A DNA stretch of 64,000 nt, taken from contig URAP01000003.1 of NCBI GenBank assembly GCA_900545935.1, forward strand, positions 1 through 64,000. The letters are read 5' to 3'. Each line of letters starts with the position of its first letter. Position 1 is the first letter of the stretch. A program made the translations under genes and the position numbers. The notes below the pieces were generated by a model. It saw only the letters and a list, made by a program, of their open reading frames with translations, searched no databases and was not told where the DNA came from. Shown piece after piece: positions 37,882 to 45,304 of the stretch. Source of the DNA: an uncultured Eubacteriales bacterium (GTDB taxonomy: Bacteria > Bacillota > Clostridia > Oscillospirales > CAG-272).

Positions 37882-38020
37882 TTCGGCTTCCCTCCTTTTT
37901 TATTGTCGTTTTTTTAACAATTATCCTGCTGCCCTGTATCGGCAGTTCCTAAGTTTACACTACGCACAGCGCCTATGCGTAAAGCGATGCATGTACGCTG
38001 CCGAGTTGCCGTAGATCGGC

Positions 38021-39658
38021 TCAGTCGAACGGCGCATATCGCGATATTATCGCCTCGGCGCAACGGATGCCGTCCGCGGCGGCACTCATTATTCCGCCCG
38101 CATAACCCGCACCCTCGCCGCACGGATAAACATTGTCCGCACCGATCGCGGTAAATGTGTCGCCGCGCAGTATTCGCACCGGCGCGGATGTTCGACTCTC
38201 GACCCCCGTCAAAAGCGCGTCGGGGGTATTGAAGCAGGATATCTGCCGCGCAAAGTCGCGTATCCCGCACCGCAGCACGTCGAGCGCCTCTGCGCCCATA
38301 ACACCGGAAACGACCTCAGAGAGATCGGCGGTAGTTACCTTGTCGGCACCACCGCCCATGTAGGTGGGCAGCACACGGGACGGCAACGCATTCACTCCTC
38401 CGCTCATAAAGTCACCGACAGTCTGCACCGGAGCACGGTATCTGCCGCCTCCGGCGAGAAATGCCGCACGCTCGTACCGCCGCTGCAGCTCTATCTGTCC
38501 GTCCGGCGTATCGGATGCGGCAATCGAGACGAGCACGGCGGAATTTGAATTGCGCCCGTCGCGGGCATAGCGGCTCATTCCGTTTACGGCGAGCAGCCCC
38601 TCCTCCGAGGAGGCAGCCACGACCTCGCCGCCCGGGCACATGCAAAAGGTATATGCGGTCCGCTCACCGTAGTGACGCGACATGGCATATTCGGCGGGCG
38701 GCAGCAGCGGATGCCCCGCATCGTCGCCGTAGAGCGAGCGGTCGATATCCTCGCGCAAATGCTCTATCCGCAGCCCCATAGAAAACGCTTTCGGCACGAC
38801 CTCATAGCCGCGCCGCATTATCATGGAATATGTATCACGCGCACTGTGTCCGACAGCGAGTACCACCGCGCCGCACTCTATCTCGCCGCCGTCTGTCATT
38901 ATCCGTCCGACCTCGCCGGAGCGCATCGGCAGCTCTGTCAGCGTGGTGTGATAGCGTATCTCACCGCCGAGCTCGGTAAGCCTCTCGGCAGCATTCTCGA
39001 CAACGCGGCGCAGAATATCTGTTCCGATATGCGGCTTGGCGCTCGTCAGTATGTCCTCCGGCGCGCCGAGCGAATGCAGCATTTTCAAAACTCCGCGGCA
39101 CCTCGGGTCGCCTATGCGCGTGGTCAGCTTTCCATCAGAAAAGGTTCCTGCGCCGCCCGCGCCGAACTGAATATTCGTTCCGGTATCAAGCTCGCCGGTA
39201 CGGTAAAAATGCTCGACCGCCGCCACACGCTCCCCGACCGAACCGCCGCGCTCTATAACAAGCGGGGCATAGCCGAGCGCAGCAAGAGTAAGCGATGCGA
39301 ACATTCCCGCAGGACCGAAGCCTACTATAACCGGGCGTGCGCTCAGACGCTCGCTTCCGCAGCGTACCTCGTCGGCAAAGTCCGGCAGCAGCGATACAGA
39401 GTGATCGGCGCTCAACACCGGAGCCGCTGTGCTGTCCACCTCAACGTCCACCGAATATAAAAAACGAATATTTCCGCGCCGACGCGCGTCCACCGACCGC
39501 TTTGCTATAACAGCCCTGCCGATGCTCGCACGCGGGACAAGCCTGCCGAGATATTTAACCGCCGCCGCACACGCCTCCTCGGCGGGCTCGGTAAACGGCA
39601 GTGATATATTTCTGACGACGGCATGTACCGTCCCGCCGCAATTCGTTTTTCGTGTCAT
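38021..39658 (-). CDS. COG2509-type FAD-dependent oxidoreductase
   Basis: This 545-residue flavoprotein has a small N-terminal domain (about 1-100) followed by a FAD-binding Rossmann motif VGFGPAGMF at 112-120. Conserved runs GTNIQFGAGGAGTFSDGKL and, near the C-terminus, GEGAGYAGGI are characteristic of a widespread but uncharacterised bacterial family related to geranylgeranyl reductase-like dehydrogenases. The physiological substrate is unknown. The gene is separated from recJ by 140 bp and from the repeat array by its start. Confidence 0.85.
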   Translation of the reverse strand: MTRKTNCGGTVHAVVRNISLPFTEPAEEACAAAVKYLGRLVPRASIGRAVIAKRSVDARRRGNIRFLYSVDVEVDSTAAPVLSADHSVSLLPDFADEVRCGSERLSARPVIVGFGPAGMFASLTLAALGYAPLVIERGGSVGERVAAVEHFYRTGELDTGTNIQFGAGGAGTFSDGKLTTRIGDPRCRGVLKMLHSLGAPEDILTSAKPHIGTDILRRVVENAAERLTELGGEIRYHTTLTELPMRSGEVGRIMTDGGEIECGAVVLAVGHSARDTYSMIMRRGYEVVPKAFSMGLRIEHLREDIDRSLYGDDAGHPLLPPAEYAMSRHYGERTAYTFCMCPGGEVVAASSEEGLLAVNGMSRYARDGRNSNSAVLVSIAASDTPDGQIELQRRYERAAFLAGGGRYRAPVQTVGDFMSGGVNALPSRVLPTYMGGGADKVTTADLSEVVSGVMGAEALDVLRCGIRDFARQISCFNTPDALLTGVESRTSAPVRILRGDTFTAIGADNVYPCGEGAGYAGGIMSAAADGIRCAEAIISRYAPFD

Positions 39659-39731
39659 ACTACCTCTTATGTCAATTTAAACTACACGCCGAAGCCCCTG
39701 CAGCCTCCGACAGTTTTGCTTTACATTCAAG

Positions 39732-39768
39732 CTATCATCCTTACAACCACAGACTGTGCGTTTTCTGC
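39732..39768 (+). repeat. 37-nt direct repeat, copy 1
   Basis: This segment matches 40161-40197 at about 30 of 37 positions (core ctatcatc, acaacc, tgtgc, tttctgc). Each copy holds a small caca/tgtg hairpin. Copy 2 is immediately upstream of a structured-repeat unit. Confidence 0.65.
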
Positions 39769-39844
39769 CTTGCCGATACGAATGGAGAAAGAATAATTTG
39801 ACAACAGATTTTTCGGTTCCCAACAGCCCCTCCGGCGCCCCCCT

Positions 39845-39934
39845 TGCACAAGTGCAATTTTGCGGTCTTGCGTAGCAAGATTGCTGCCGTCGGCAGCAAA
39901 GCAAAATTTCATATTTAACCGCGCAGCGGTTAAA
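39845..39934. repeat. Palindrome-rich element predicted to fold as a three-way junction plus hairpin
   Basis: An outer 8-bp stem (aattttgc 39856-39863 / gcaaaatt 39901-39908) encloses two hairpins: tcttgc-gta-gcaaga (39866-39880) and ttgctgcc-gtc-ggcagcaa (39881-39899). It is followed by tttaaccgc-gca-gcggttaaa (39914-39934) and then gagggaggc. A short tgcac/gtgca hairpin precedes it. This much pairing in 90 nt suggests a mobile or RNA element. Confidence 0.6.
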
Positions 39935-40006
39935 TGAGGGAGGCTTTCACATCCGCAGCTTTTCTAACATTATCTGCCTATTTTTGAGCTAAATTCAAGT
40001 ACCATC

Positions 40007-40123
40007 GAGCTTTTTCGGTCGGGAGGATTTTAGCCACGCCGAATCGGAAAGGCTTAAAAAGCACAGACCGAGAAAGCGAAAACGCTATTTCTTCTTTTTA
40101 AGGAATCACAAGGATTCCGAGCA
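40007..40123 (+). repeat. Structured repeat array, unit A (short form)
   Basis: The left arm gctttttcggtc...attttagcc pairs with ggcttaaaa...gaccgagaaagc, making one long hairpin. A second small hairpin (ggaatc/ggattcc) follows. The unit lacks the inner variable stem of units B and C. Confidence 0.75.
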
Positions 40124-40160
40124 CTTACCCACAAAGCTAATTGCACCACCCCTACACAAA

Positions 40161-40197
40161 CTATCATCTTCACAACCGCAGTTTGTGCAATTTCTGC
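40161..40197 (+). repeat. 37-nt direct repeat, copy 2
   Basis: See copy 1 at 39732-39768; this copy sits directly before unit B of the structured array. Confidence 0.65.
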
Positions 40198-40205
40198 ATT
40201 ATAGT

Positions 40206-40378
40206 ACGCTTTTCGGTCTGCGCTTTTTTAGCCGAGACGAACAGGGGATAGATAAAATCGTTTGGAGCACTCGATTTCGTGCCGCAAGGCGTACAATCGT
40301 ACGTCGCGGGGCGAAATCGGGCGCAGAAAAAGCGAAAACACTTAACTTTATGCAGGAATCCGTCAGGATTCCGACCCC
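40206..40378 (+). repeat. Structured repeat array, unit B (long form)
   Basis: Arms cgcttttcggtctgcgc and gcgcagaaaaagcg pair at the base. An inner stem cgatttcg/cgaaatcg with gcgtac/gtacgtc lies within, and the 3' hairpin ggaatcc-gtca-ggattcc ends the unit. The inner stem differs in sequence from unit C but pairs in the same place. Confidence 0.78.
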
Positions 40379-40422
40379 ATAATCAAAATAATGATTATAC
40401 TAAAGCTCCGTCAATTTAACTC

Positions 40423-40604
40423 TGTTTTCGCTTTTTCGGTCCGGACGATTTTAGCATCCCCGCAAAGGCGAGAGATAAAAAAGATGCAGAATCGTCGAAA
40501 ATCGTCACGTCGCCGTACTTGCGTACGGCAGAGGCGATTTTCGGCGGTAGAAAAAGCGAAAACGTATAACCTTGTGCAGGAATCCGTCAGGATTCCGACC
40601 CCTT
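40423..40604 (+). repeat. Structured repeat array, unit C (long form)
   Basis: Arms ttttcgctttttc and gaaaaagcgaaaa are perfect inverted repeats. The inner stems are cgaaaatcg/cgattttcg and gccgtac/gtacggc, and the same 3' ggaatcc hairpin follows. It is the closest relative of the reverse copy at 1-110. Confidence 0.8.
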
Positions 40605-40645
40605 ACCTGTTATATGGAACATATTAAAGCTCAATTATAATAATC

Positions 40646-40695
40646 TGTTTTCGCTTTTTCGGTCTGCGCTTTTTTAGCCTCGCCGATCAGGGGTT
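40646..40695 (+). repeat. Structured repeat array, truncated unit D
   Basis: Only the left arm (ttttcgctttttcggtctgcgcttttttagcc) is present; it runs into the 3' end of cdaR at 40687. The right arm is missing. On the minus strand, its A/T-rich arm may help end the cdaA-cdaR transcript. Confidence 0.7.
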
Positions 40696-42243
40696 GATTT
40701 TTACTATGGCAGAATAATCGCCTATCTCATAGACCCCATCCGCCCCGGATACGGTTATCTTCAGCGGCACCGACGAGCTGCCGGACACGCTCTTATCAAA
40801 GCTCAGTTCAAGCGTCGCCTTGACCGAATCCGATGTCAGCTCCGCGAGCATTTCGGTCGGTCCTCTCAGCTTGACCTCAACAGATTCGGTCACAAGCTCA
40901 TAGGAAAGATTACTCGGATTTTCCACGGTTATATTGTCAACCGTCATCGTACGCAGCGACGTTCCGACATGCCTTACGCTTATCGTCGCGGTTTCGGTGC
41001 CGTCGGTCATATACACTCCGTCCGGCAGAACGATCTTCTGCGTCATGTTATCGCCGCTCAGGTGCTTTTCGTCGAGAGTTGCAATAGTTATTTTATCGAG
41101 CGAGTCAAGCGTCGAAGGCTCGCCCTTGACCTTTACGGACGAGGGAGTAACGGTTATCACAGAGTTTTTCGAGGTGAGATAGCCGTACTTGGTATCGACA
41201 GAGAGCGGCACTGTTTTTTCGGTATACAGCGCCACCGTGACCGTCACCTCGCTCGTCTGCAGCTTGACGTACGGATTTGTCACCGTCTCCCCCGAGGAGT
41301 CAACAAGCGAGAGCTTAGACGACATTTTGACCGTCTTTTCTACCTTTCCGAGGTCAAGCTCCGCAAGTGCATAGCTTATCCTCTCAACCACCGATTTCGG
41401 CCCGGTAACGGTGACCGAGGACTCGCTCGGCACAGCCTCCCCGAGCTCGTACCCCTCCTCTATCATATAGTTTGTGTACTTTACATTGACCGGAACGGTC
41501 ACGGAAGTAGAAATATCGAGATAAACCGAAATGTCGGTCAGGCTCTGCGAAACAACACTCGTGCCGTCAGGCAGATCGAGAGAAATCGGAACGGTATATT
41601 TGCCTGCCGAGGTGTAATCGGAAATATCGACGCTTGCCGTAACATCCGAGCTGCTGAGCGTTCGGATGATGGATTTGTTTCCCGAGAGAACGACATCGAG
41701 CGTGTTATTATAGCCGCTGATTACCGAAAGTGTGCTCGATTGCTCGCCGCTCACCGTAATCGGAATGCCCTTGAGCGAAACCTCGCTGCGGACGGTATCG
41801 TTCTCTGCGGCATATGCCCAGATACCGAACGCAATAAGCACCGAAGCTATTCGTGCGAAGATCCGAAAGCGTCTGCCGCTGTCCTCGCCCTTTTCGCGTC
41901 CGCCGCGGGATCGCCGAGCCTCGCCGGAATTCTTCATTCCTGTGGTCTTTGCAGCAGTTTTTTCCGCGCATCTCGCGCCCGCCGTTTCAGTTTTCCCAAC
42001 CGCTTTTACAGATGTATTATCCATCAACCTTTCAGCCGCGATGTCCGATGCGGTCGCATCAGGCTCCTCGACTGCATTTGCCGATGCATTCTCCTCCGCT
42101 CCCGATGTAACGGTATCTCCGACAGTTGCGGCAACCGAGCTCGCCGTATTATTTATCGAATCAGCCGCAGCATTCTGCGCCGCCTCGGACGGCAGCCCGG
42201 TCAAAGGAGTCTGCATATTTTCGGGTTTCTTTTCCGATGACAT
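40687..42243 (-). CDS. cdaR: YbbR-domain regulator of diadenylate cyclase, CdaR
   Basis: This 518-residue membrane protein is the partner of CdaA. One membrane helix (about 127-146) leads to an extracytoplasmic region of about 370 residues made of several YbbR repeats (for example PITVSGEQ near 165, and SSVKVKGEPSTLDSL). The N-terminal 125 residues are an unusual Ala/Thr/Glu-rich, probably disordered cytoplasmic extension; typical CdaR has only a short tail before the helix. The start lies 3 bp after the cdaA stop, with AGGAGAAC inside cdaA, so the two are coupled. CdaR is known to modulate c-di-AMP production by CdaA. Confidence 0.9.
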   Translation of the reverse strand: MSSEKKPENMQTPLTGLPSEAAQNAAADSINNTASSVAATVGDTVTSGAEENASANAVEEPDATASDIAAERLMDNTSVKAVGKTETAGARCAEKTAAKTTGMKNSGEARRSRGGREKGEDSGRRFRIFARIASVLIAFGIWAYAAENDTVRSEVSLKGIPITVSGEQSSTLSVISGYNNTLDVVLSGNKSIIRTLSSSDVTASVDISDYTSAGKYTVPISLDLPDGTSVVSQSLTDISVYLDISTSVTVPVNVKYTNYMIEEGYELGEAVPSESSVTVTGPKSVVERISYALAELDLGKVEKTVKMSSKLSLVDSSGETVTNPYVKLQTSEVTVTVALYTEKTVPLSVDTKYGYLTSKNSVITVTPSSVKVKGEPSTLDSLDKITIATLDEKHLSGDNMTQKIVLPDGVYMTDGTETATISVRHVGTSLRTMTVDNITVENPSNLSYELVTESVEVKLRGPTEMLAELTSDSVKATLELSFDKSVSGSSSVPLKITVSGADGVYEIGDYSAIVKINP

Positions 42244-42246
42244 AGG

Positions 42247-43113
42247 TCAGTTCTCCTTTCTTCTGCTGCGCAGCTTTTCGATTACCGTCTGCTTTGCGCT
42301 GTGTGTGCCGAGCAGCTCGGCAAGCATGCCCTTGAGGGTCATTTCGTCAAGATTGCGATACAGCTTTCCCTCGAGCGCGAGCGATATTATACCCGTCTCC
42401 TCGGAGACAACCACGACAGCCGCATCGCTGTTTTCGCTCATTCCTATCGCAGCGCGGTGCCGCGTTCCGAGGTCCTTTATGATCGTAGGATTATTCGAGA
42501 GCGGGAGGAAGCAGCCCGCTGCGTGCAGTCTGCCTTCGCTTATTATCAGCGCGCCGTCATGGAGCGGTGCAGGCTCGAAAAAGATATTACGTATCAGGAA
42601 TGTCGAGGGACTTGCGTCGATAATAACGCCTGTCGATGCGATATCGCCGAGCTTTGTACTGCGTTCAAACACCATCAGCGCGCCGGTCTTATTGCGCGAC
42701 ATATCCGCGGCAGCCGAGGCGACAGCGGCGATCGCTGCAGTCGCTTTATCCTCACGCTCTCCGGTAATGCCTATGAACGACCGCAGCGCCCCGCTTCCGC
42801 CCATCTTTTCGAGCGCAGAGCGCAGCTCGGGCTGAAAGAGTATCAGCAGCGCGATAAGCCCGAGCTGAAGCACATTCTGAAGGATAAACTGCGTCGCGAC
42901 AAGCCCGAGCAGATCGCTGAGAAGCTGCAACGCAAACAAGATCACAACACCGAAAACGAGCTTTCCCGCGCGGCGATTGCGCAGAAAATTAAAGGCATAA
43001 TAGATAAGCACCGCCACAAGAATGATATCAAAAACGTCAAGGACTCCTATCGACTTTACAAGGCTGATAAAATTTCCGCCGAGTTCTTTTATAAAGTTGT
43101 CTATCGAGCTCAT
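42247..43113 (-). CDS. cdaA: Diadenylate cyclase CdaA
   Basis: This 288-residue membrane enzyme condenses two ATP into cyclic di-AMP, which controls potassium and osmolyte balance and wall integrity. Three membrane helices occupy about residues 25-95. The DAC domain carries the catalytic LHDGALII (DGA at 186-188) and GTRHRAAIG (216-224). It is first in the cdaA-cdaR operon. No glmM gene follows, unlike the common cdaA-cdaR-glmM order; the 3' neighbour here is the repeat array. Confidence 0.95.
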   Translation of the reverse strand: MSSIDNFIKELGGNFISLVKSIGVLDVFDIILVAVLIYYAFNFLRNRRAGKLVFGVVILFALQLLSDLLGLVATQFILQNVLQLGLIALLILFQPELRSALEKMGGSGALRSFIGITGEREDKATAAIAAVASAAADMSRNKTGALMVFERSTKLGDIASTGVIIDASPSTFLIRNIFFEPAPLHDGALIISEGRLHAAGCFLPLSNNPTIIKDLGTRHRAAIGMSENSDAAVVVVSEETGIISLALEGKLYRNLDEMTLKGMLAELLGTHSAKQTVIEKLRSRRKEN

Positions 43114-43286
43114 GCATCTGTCCCCTTCCCGAAACCGAAGGCCGCGTCGCGGCAGTCGGAATAAGTATCATTTTACGGGTCACCGCGACATGCGCGAGAC
43201 CGCACAGCGAAAAATACAAACACTTTTGCACTGTATTTTTCTATTCATAATATACTATCACATCACGGGCAAAAATACAATTACTT

Positions 43287-43874
43287 TTAGCTCTTTTTTA
43301 GTAATTTTTTTGTTACGCCGTGCGCGGCAGACGACAGAAAAACACTCTGTTCTTTTATATCATTCTCAAACAAATTAATTATTTTCAAATTTTGCGACAC
43401 CGCAAAATCATATGCAAGCTTTGTCCCGCTTTTTGTCTCACGAGTTATTATTCTGTTCTTGATATATCTCCGTGAAATTGCTCTGTAATCAGTATCATAA
43501 TAAAAGACGCACACCGAGCTTTGAGCAATCATTGCTCTATTTCGTTCAACGTATGCAGCCACACCGGCATAGCCTACTCCGTCAGGGCAAATACAGTCAT
43601 CAAATTCATCAAGATAAAACTGCAAAGTATAAGCATCGGCCTTTGGATAATCCTTTCGGTACAACACCCTTACTATTTGCGGATAAAACGACTTCAATTC
43701 GGTTACCGCTTCATAACACATATCATTAAACTCCGAATGGTCACCGAACAAAAAGACACGCATTCCACTATTTATCAGCTTTTCGGTAACGGAGTAAATT
43801 CGTAATTTAAGTGTCTCCTTCTCACCAACCCTTCTATGACCAATAAAGCAACATACTTCTTGTTTGTCATACAT
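43287..43874 (-). CDS. SLOG-fold protein, YpsA/DUF1273-like
   Basis: This protein of about 195 residues starts at 43874 behind GGAGGTGTGAG. It begins with CCFIGHRR, the glycine- and His-containing opening typical of the YpsA/DUF1273 branch of SLOG proteins, which bind nucleotide-derived ligands. RVFLFGDHSEFN and the alternating strand/helix pattern support a Rossmann-like fold. SLOG domains often act as sensors in conflict or defence systems, but a stand-alone protein may have a housekeeping role. The gene is notably AT-rich, has a promoter at 43900-43928, and is divergent from an XRE regulator. Confidence 0.78.
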   Translation of the reverse strand: MYDKQEVCCFIGHRRVGEKETLKLRIYSVTEKLINSGMRVFLFGDHSEFNDMCYEAVTELKSFYPQIVRVLYRKDYPKADAYTLQFYLDEFDDCICPDGVGYAGVAAYVERNRAMIAQSSVCVFYYDTDYRAISRRYIKNRIITRETKSGTKLAYDFAVSQNLKIINLFENDIKEQSVFLSSAAHGVTKKLLKKS

Positions 43875-43899
43875 TATCTCACACCTCCTACATAGAGGC

Positions 43900-43928
43900 A
43901 TTATAACATCTATAAACCAACATTTCAA
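43900..43928 (-). promoter_or_regulatory. Promoter of the SLOG gene
   Basis: On the minus strand TTGAAA (43928-43923) and TATAAT (43905-43900) have a 17-bp spacer. The gap to the divergent regulator is only about 125 bp, so a shared operator is plausible. Confidence 0.75.
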
Positions 43929-43999
43929 GAAAATCAACATCTATATACAAATATATTTTGCTTATATATAGGTTACAATATTATAAAGGCGGTGATACT

Positions 44000-44308
44000 G
44001 TGACTGAAAAAGATTTTTCACTGAGACTGGCAAAGCTGCGCGGGGAAAAGGGCGTTTCCGCACGTGACATGAGTCTGTCGATGGGACAAAACCCGGGCTA
44101 TATCAATAATATCGAAAGCGGAAAATCAATGCCGTCACTATCAGGTATATTCTATATATGCGAATATCTCGGAATAACTCCGACGGAGCTTTTTGACATA
44201 GACTCGCCCGACCCGTCAAAAGCGCGCGAGCTGTACACTATCGCTAAAGAGCTCAGCAGCGAGCAGATAGATAATCTGATAGCGCTCGCAAAGGGCTTGA
44301 AGAGGTAA
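44000..44308 (+). CDS. Small XRE-family HTH regulator
   Basis: This 102-residue protein is assigned a GTG start at 44000, with an AAGGCGGTGA site just upstream; an in-frame ATG at 43958 lies in the promoter region. Residues about 5-65 are a Cro/CI-type helix-turn-helix (SARDMSLSMGQ, GYINNIESGK). A C-terminal helix (about 75-102) could serve dimerisation. It is divergent from the SLOG gene and likely regulates it or itself. A hairpin at 44394-44464 ends the transcript. Confidence 0.8.
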   Translation: MTEKDFSLRLAKLRGEKGVSARDMSLSMGQNPGYINNIESGKSMPSLSGIFYICEYLGITPTELFDIDSPDPSKARELYTIAKELSSEQIDNLIALAKGLKR

Positions 44309-44393
44309 GCGAAAGCGTAATTTAATCGACCGCACGTCGCTCGATGCATTCGGGCAGCCGCGCTTGCTTCGACTTCATTCGGACAGCACTCTG

Positions 44394-44464
44394 AACAACA
44401 AAATAACAAAAAACCGTGTCCGTCACACCCGCAGGGTATGTCGAACACGGTTATTTTGTTGTTT
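44394..44464. terminator. Bidirectional terminator between convergent genes
   Basis: Arms caacaaaataacaaaaaaccgtgt and acacggttattttgttg form a long inverted repeat around a 22-nt loop. T-rich flanks on both strands fit a shared terminator for the XRE gene and the minus-strand SGNH hydrolase gene. Confidence 0.78.
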
Positions 44465-44552
44465 AAAAGCATGTCTCGGCATCTCTTGCCGAGGCTCACA
44501 GCGCGGCGGTGCAGTTCAGACGGCGAACCTATGTTGATTTACGCGACTACTA

Positions 44553-45221
44553 TCACTCGGTGAAGCCGAGAATTCCCGACGGGAGCACCGCCTTTACCCA
44601 CTCATGAGCGATAAGTCCGTGACCCGCCTCGGTAGGGTGAATGCCGTCCCAGATCCAATAGGATGCCTCACGGACCTTGGTCGCCTCATCAAACGGGCGC
44701 AGCAGCGGAACATATACTGCATTGTAATCCTCTGCGATACGGTGCATGAGCTCTATCTCCTGCTCAATCATCGTGCGGCGAGCCTTATACTCATCCTCGG
44801 GAAGAGTGACGGGCGCTACAAAAGGCTCGCACATAACGAGCTTGATATCGGGATTATGCTCGCGCAGATCGTCGAACATATTACGATAGGTCTCGTCAAA
44901 CTCCTCCATGTGGTCGGGATCGTCCTTCCACAGGTAGTAGTCGTTGCAGCCGGCAAGAATGCTGAATACATCGGGATTTTCGGGATACACATCCTCATCA
45001 GCGCGATCGTAGATAAGCTCGAGATTATCACCCGAGCACGCACGGTTGACAAAGCGGATATGCTTATCCGCATATTTATATCCGAAGGTCGAGGCGATGG
45101 TGTAGATAAAGGTATGACCTATCTGATGGTTGAGGTCTTTTCGCGCGAGCGGATCCTTATACCTTGCGCCGTCGGAGATGGAGTCTCCCTGAAAAAGTAT
45201 GGTTGTCTCTTTGTTTTCCAT
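44553..45221 (-). CDS. SGNH/GDSL-type esterase
   Basis: This 222-residue protein starts at 45221 behind an AGGGGGAAAT site. Block I GDSISDG (12-18, nucleophile Ser14), block III GCNDYY (about 90) and block V DGIHPTEAGH, with the Asp/His of the triad, are all present. It has no signal peptide, so it acts in the cytoplasm. Similar enzymes deacetylate imported oligosaccharides such as acetylated xylan or rhamnogalacturonan fragments. It is next to the DUF4838 gene, from which it is separated by about 80 bp on the same strand, so a shared transcript is likely. Confidence 0.85.
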   Translation of the reverse strand: MENKETTILFQGDSISDGARYKDPLARKDLNHQIGHTFIYTIASTFGYKYADKHIRFVNRACSGDNLELIYDRADEDVYPENPDVFSILAGCNDYYLWKDDPDHMEEFDETYRNMFDDLREHNPDIKLVMCEPFVAPVTLPEDEYKARRTMIEQEIELMHRIAEDYNAVYVPLLRPFDEATKVREASYWIWDGIHPTEAGHGLIAHEWVKAVLPSGILGFTE

Positions 45222-45304
45222 TATATATTTCCCCCTGCGGGGTCCCCTTATGTTTGAATAGTTGCGTCGGTACTGCGTCCGGGAGCAAGCACCGCCGCGC
45301 CGTA

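Larger units (their letters stand above)
39659..40006. other. Gene-free segment upstream of the flavoprotein gene, with structured DNA
   Basis: No credible gene is present. The segment contains the first of two related 37-nt direct repeats and the junction-forming palindrome element at 39856-39934. Short minus-strand frames cross these palindromes and are likely spurious. Confidence 0.55.

Noticed and set aside
39677..39912. Two short minus-strand frames over the palindrome element
   Set aside because: They overlap each other and the palindromes, and have no ribosome binding site. The sequence looks like a non-coding element.
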